Below, piece by piece: positions 6,356-6,529 of a DNA stretch of 6,529 nt. Position numbers and translations under genes: made by a program. Positions within the stretch are counted from its first letter, which is position 1; each line of letters opens with the position of its first letter. Below the pieces are notes generated by a model. It worked only from the letters and a program-made list of their open reading frames with translations, ran no database searches and was not told the origin of the DNA. Source of the stretch: Pseudomonadota bacterium (GTDB lineage: Bacteria > Pseudomonadota > Gammaproteobacteria > Burkholderiales > Burkholderiaceae_B); assembly GCA_023432075.1 (NCBI GenBank), contig JAEYVD010000845.1, forward strand, positions 1 to 6,529, in the 5' to 3' direction.

Positions 6356-6404
6356 GCCCCTTTTTTTCGGTCAGACTACGCGCTTGCATTCACCGCGAGG
6401 GTCC

Positions 6405-6529
6405 ATGTCCATCCGCAAACCTCGAAGCTCGCGCGCCGGCCGCGTCACCATGCAGGACGTCGCGCGGCGCGTGGGCGTCAGCGCGATCACGGTATCGCGG
6501 GCGTTGCGCACGCCCGATAAGGTGGGCCA
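6405..6529 (+). CDS. LacI-family transcriptional regulator, N-terminal fragment (runs off window)
   Basis: The first 41 codons of a LacI/GalR-family repressor; the ligand-binding domain lies beyond the window. A basic tail (MSIRKPRSSRAGR) precedes the helix-turn-helix VTMQDVARRVGVSAITVSRALRTPDKVG (14-41). This has the family pattern T-x-x-D-V-A-x-x-x-G-V-S-x-x-T-V-S-R-x-L. The recognition helix starts S26-A27-I28 and the helix after it carries the R-T-P-D-K-V element common in GntR/IdnR-like members that sense sugar acids. The ATG at 6405 is preceded by a GCGAGGG stretch (6395-6401) that may serve as a close-spaced ribosome binding site. Met16 lies too late to be the start because the first helix would be lost. 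It is divergent from the TRAP operon and is the obvious candidate for its repressor, with the sugar acid or its keto-deoxy product as likely inducer. Confidence 0.93.
   Translation, partial: MSIRKPRSSRAGRVTMQDVARRVGVSAITVSRALRTPDKVG

Noticed and set aside
6344..6379. Promoter for the LacI-family gene (TTGCTT or TTGGCA as -35)
   Set aside because: TTGGCA at 6349-6354 is a good -35, but no hexamer at 16-19 bases spacing resembles TATAAT. Too weak to list as a feature.
1..6529. CRISPR array, insertion sequence, toxin-antitoxin pair or phage-defence genes
   Set aside because: No spaced direct repeats, transposase-like frames, terminal repeats or small paired genes were seen on either strand.

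Overview
The window looks like a chromosomal segment of a high-GC beta-proteobacterium, most likely Alcaligenaceae (Achromobacter/Bordetella-like). The reasons are the strong G/C third-position bias, the tRNA-Val(GAC) sequence, and a tripartite TRAP sugar-acid locus typical of that group. The genus is an inference from general resemblance; no database search was possible.

Left part (1-1444, + strand): the 3' portion of a tRNA-Val(GAC) gene is cut by the window edge. It is followed by a strong intrinsic terminator, then two small genes: a TPR-containing lipoprotein (272-985) and a YbaN/DUF454 inner-membrane protein (about 1049-1444). These look like ordinary housekeeping or hypothetical genes unrelated to the rest.

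Central and right part (1476-6275, - strand): an apparent four-gene operon, read right to left as dctQ - dctM - dctP - dehydratase. The first three encode a complete TRAP transporter: small 4-TM subunit, large 12-TM-type subunit and periplasmic binding protein. The last is an IlvD/Edd-family [2Fe-2S] sugar-acid dehydratase that closely resembles Caulobacter D-xylonate dehydratase (XylD) and keeps all expected cluster, metal and catalytic residues. The simple reading is that the transporter imports an aldonate (pentonate or hexonate) and the dehydratase converts it to a 2-keto-3-deoxy-aldonate. The enzymes for the next steps are not in this window.

Right edge (6405-6529, + strand): the first 41 codons of a LacI-family repressor, divergent from the operon and running off the window. 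The roughly 130-bp divergent intergenic region holds a perfect 16-bp palindrome (6326-6341) with the central CG of LacI-family operators. It lies over the -10 element of a plausible sigma-70 promoter for the operon. Together these form a self-contained regulated sugar-acid uptake and dehydration module. It is a known kind of system; the exact substrate is the open question.

The feature list has no gap over 300 bases. The stretch 145-271 contains no convincing gene or signal, and the 31 bases between the convergent stops at 1444 and 1476 contain no recognisable U-tailed terminator.
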